Assembly: GCA_964353855.1 (NCBI GenBank)
Contig: CAYGWX010000011.1
Coordinates: forward strand, 4,339-46,409
Length of the DNA: 42,071 nt
Origin: CAYGWX01 sp964353855 [NCBI: uncultured bacterium]
GTDB taxonomy: Bacteria; Edwardsbacteria; CAYGWX01
Reading direction: 5' to 3'
The translations under genes and the position numbers were made by a program. The notes below the pieces were generated by a model. It searched no databases, was not told the DNA's origin, and saw only the letters and a program-made list of their open reading frames with translations. Position 1 is the first letter of the stretch, and each line of letters starts with the position of its first letter. Positions 41,900-42,071 of this stretch are shown here, one piece after another.

Positions 41900-42071
41900 T
41901 CAGGTCTTGCACCTTTTCCTTTTGGGATGAGGGAGGGAATGAAGGAAAGCTTCTTCGCGGGAGCGCATGCGTCGGGCCTCCCCGGGCTTCTCGTGGTCGT
42001 ACCCCGCGAGGTGCAGCACGCCGTGCACCACCAGCCGGGCAATCTCCTCCTCGAAGGTCACCCCGTATTCC
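41900..42071 (-). CDS. ybeY: endoribonuclease YbeY, C-terminal part
   Basis: The frame enters at the window edge and stops with TGA at 41902-41900. It reads EYGVTFEEEIARLVVHGVL, then HLAGYDHEKPGEARRMRSRE. HGVLHLAGYDH is the zinc-binding HGxLHLxGYDH motif of YbeY, a single-strand RNase for 16S rRNA 3'-end maturation and ribosome quality control. About 56 residues are present; the N-terminal two thirds lie outside. A basic tail (PHPKRKRCKT) ends the protein. Confidence 0.92.
   Translation of the reverse strand, partial: EYGVTFEEEIARLVVHGVLHLAGYDHEKPGEARRMRSREEAFLHSLPHPKRKRCKT

Overview
This 42-kb, mostly GC-rich window looks like the chromosome of an uncultivated bacterium of the FCB superphylum or a neighbouring candidate phylum (WOR-3/Stahlbacteria or TA06-like). 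The reasons are the run of secreted proteins ending in a FlgD/type-IX-secretion-like C-terminal domain (CTD; PNP..., GVYFL..., terminal basic/hydrophobic strand), the gingipain-like C25 proteases, a SprA-like outer-membrane protein, and generic housekeeping genes (uvrA, recO, ybeY-corC). The taxon is an inference; no rRNA or tRNA gene is visible.

Layout. 1-3.1 kb: a fragment of a membrane protein and uvrA (minus). 3.3-6.2 kb: an AT-rich accessory pair, a DUF4209 protein with an RNxxxHG (HEPN-like) motif plus a 213-aa protein, preceded by an 11-bp-period tandem array. 6.3-18.1 kb: a secreted beta-helix protein and three tandem C25 proteases, the middle product of which is a mosaic of its two neighbours, plus an orphan CTD stub. 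18.4-21.8 kb: a zinc-ribbon/degenerate-cyclase/AAA/TPR signalling protein. 22.1-28.3 kb: the only plus-strand block, with a GntR/FCD regulator behind a textbook promoter and 24-bp palindromic operator, then dsrC, dsrM-like, dsrK-like, a cysteine-desulfurase-like gene and a polytopic membrane protein. 28.4-31.6 kb: a second accessory island with an Eco29kI-type GIY-YIG endonuclease, its methyltransferase, a 215-aa homologue of the 213-aa protein, and a second 11-bp-period array. 31.7-39.7 kb: a BNR-repeat protein, an M6 metalloprotease, a stand-alone MshEN-like mini-protein and a large beta-propeller/SprA-like barrel protein. 39.8-42.1 kb: recO, a CorC/HlyC-family protein and the end of ybeY.

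How it fits together. The secreted proteases, the BNR protein and the beta-helix protein share the C-terminal sorting signal and could be exported through a type-IX-like route in which the large outer-membrane protein might take part. The DsrC-DsrMK genes form a membrane quinone/thiol redox unit without dsrAB nearby and are probably controlled by the adjacent GntR protein. The two accessory islands share a homologous ~214-aa protein gene, a strong sigma-70 promoter and an upstream 11-bp-period array, which is the most unusual pattern here. Matches to TTGACA-N17-TATAAT recur upstream of most transcription units, so the housekeeping promoter is readable in this genome.
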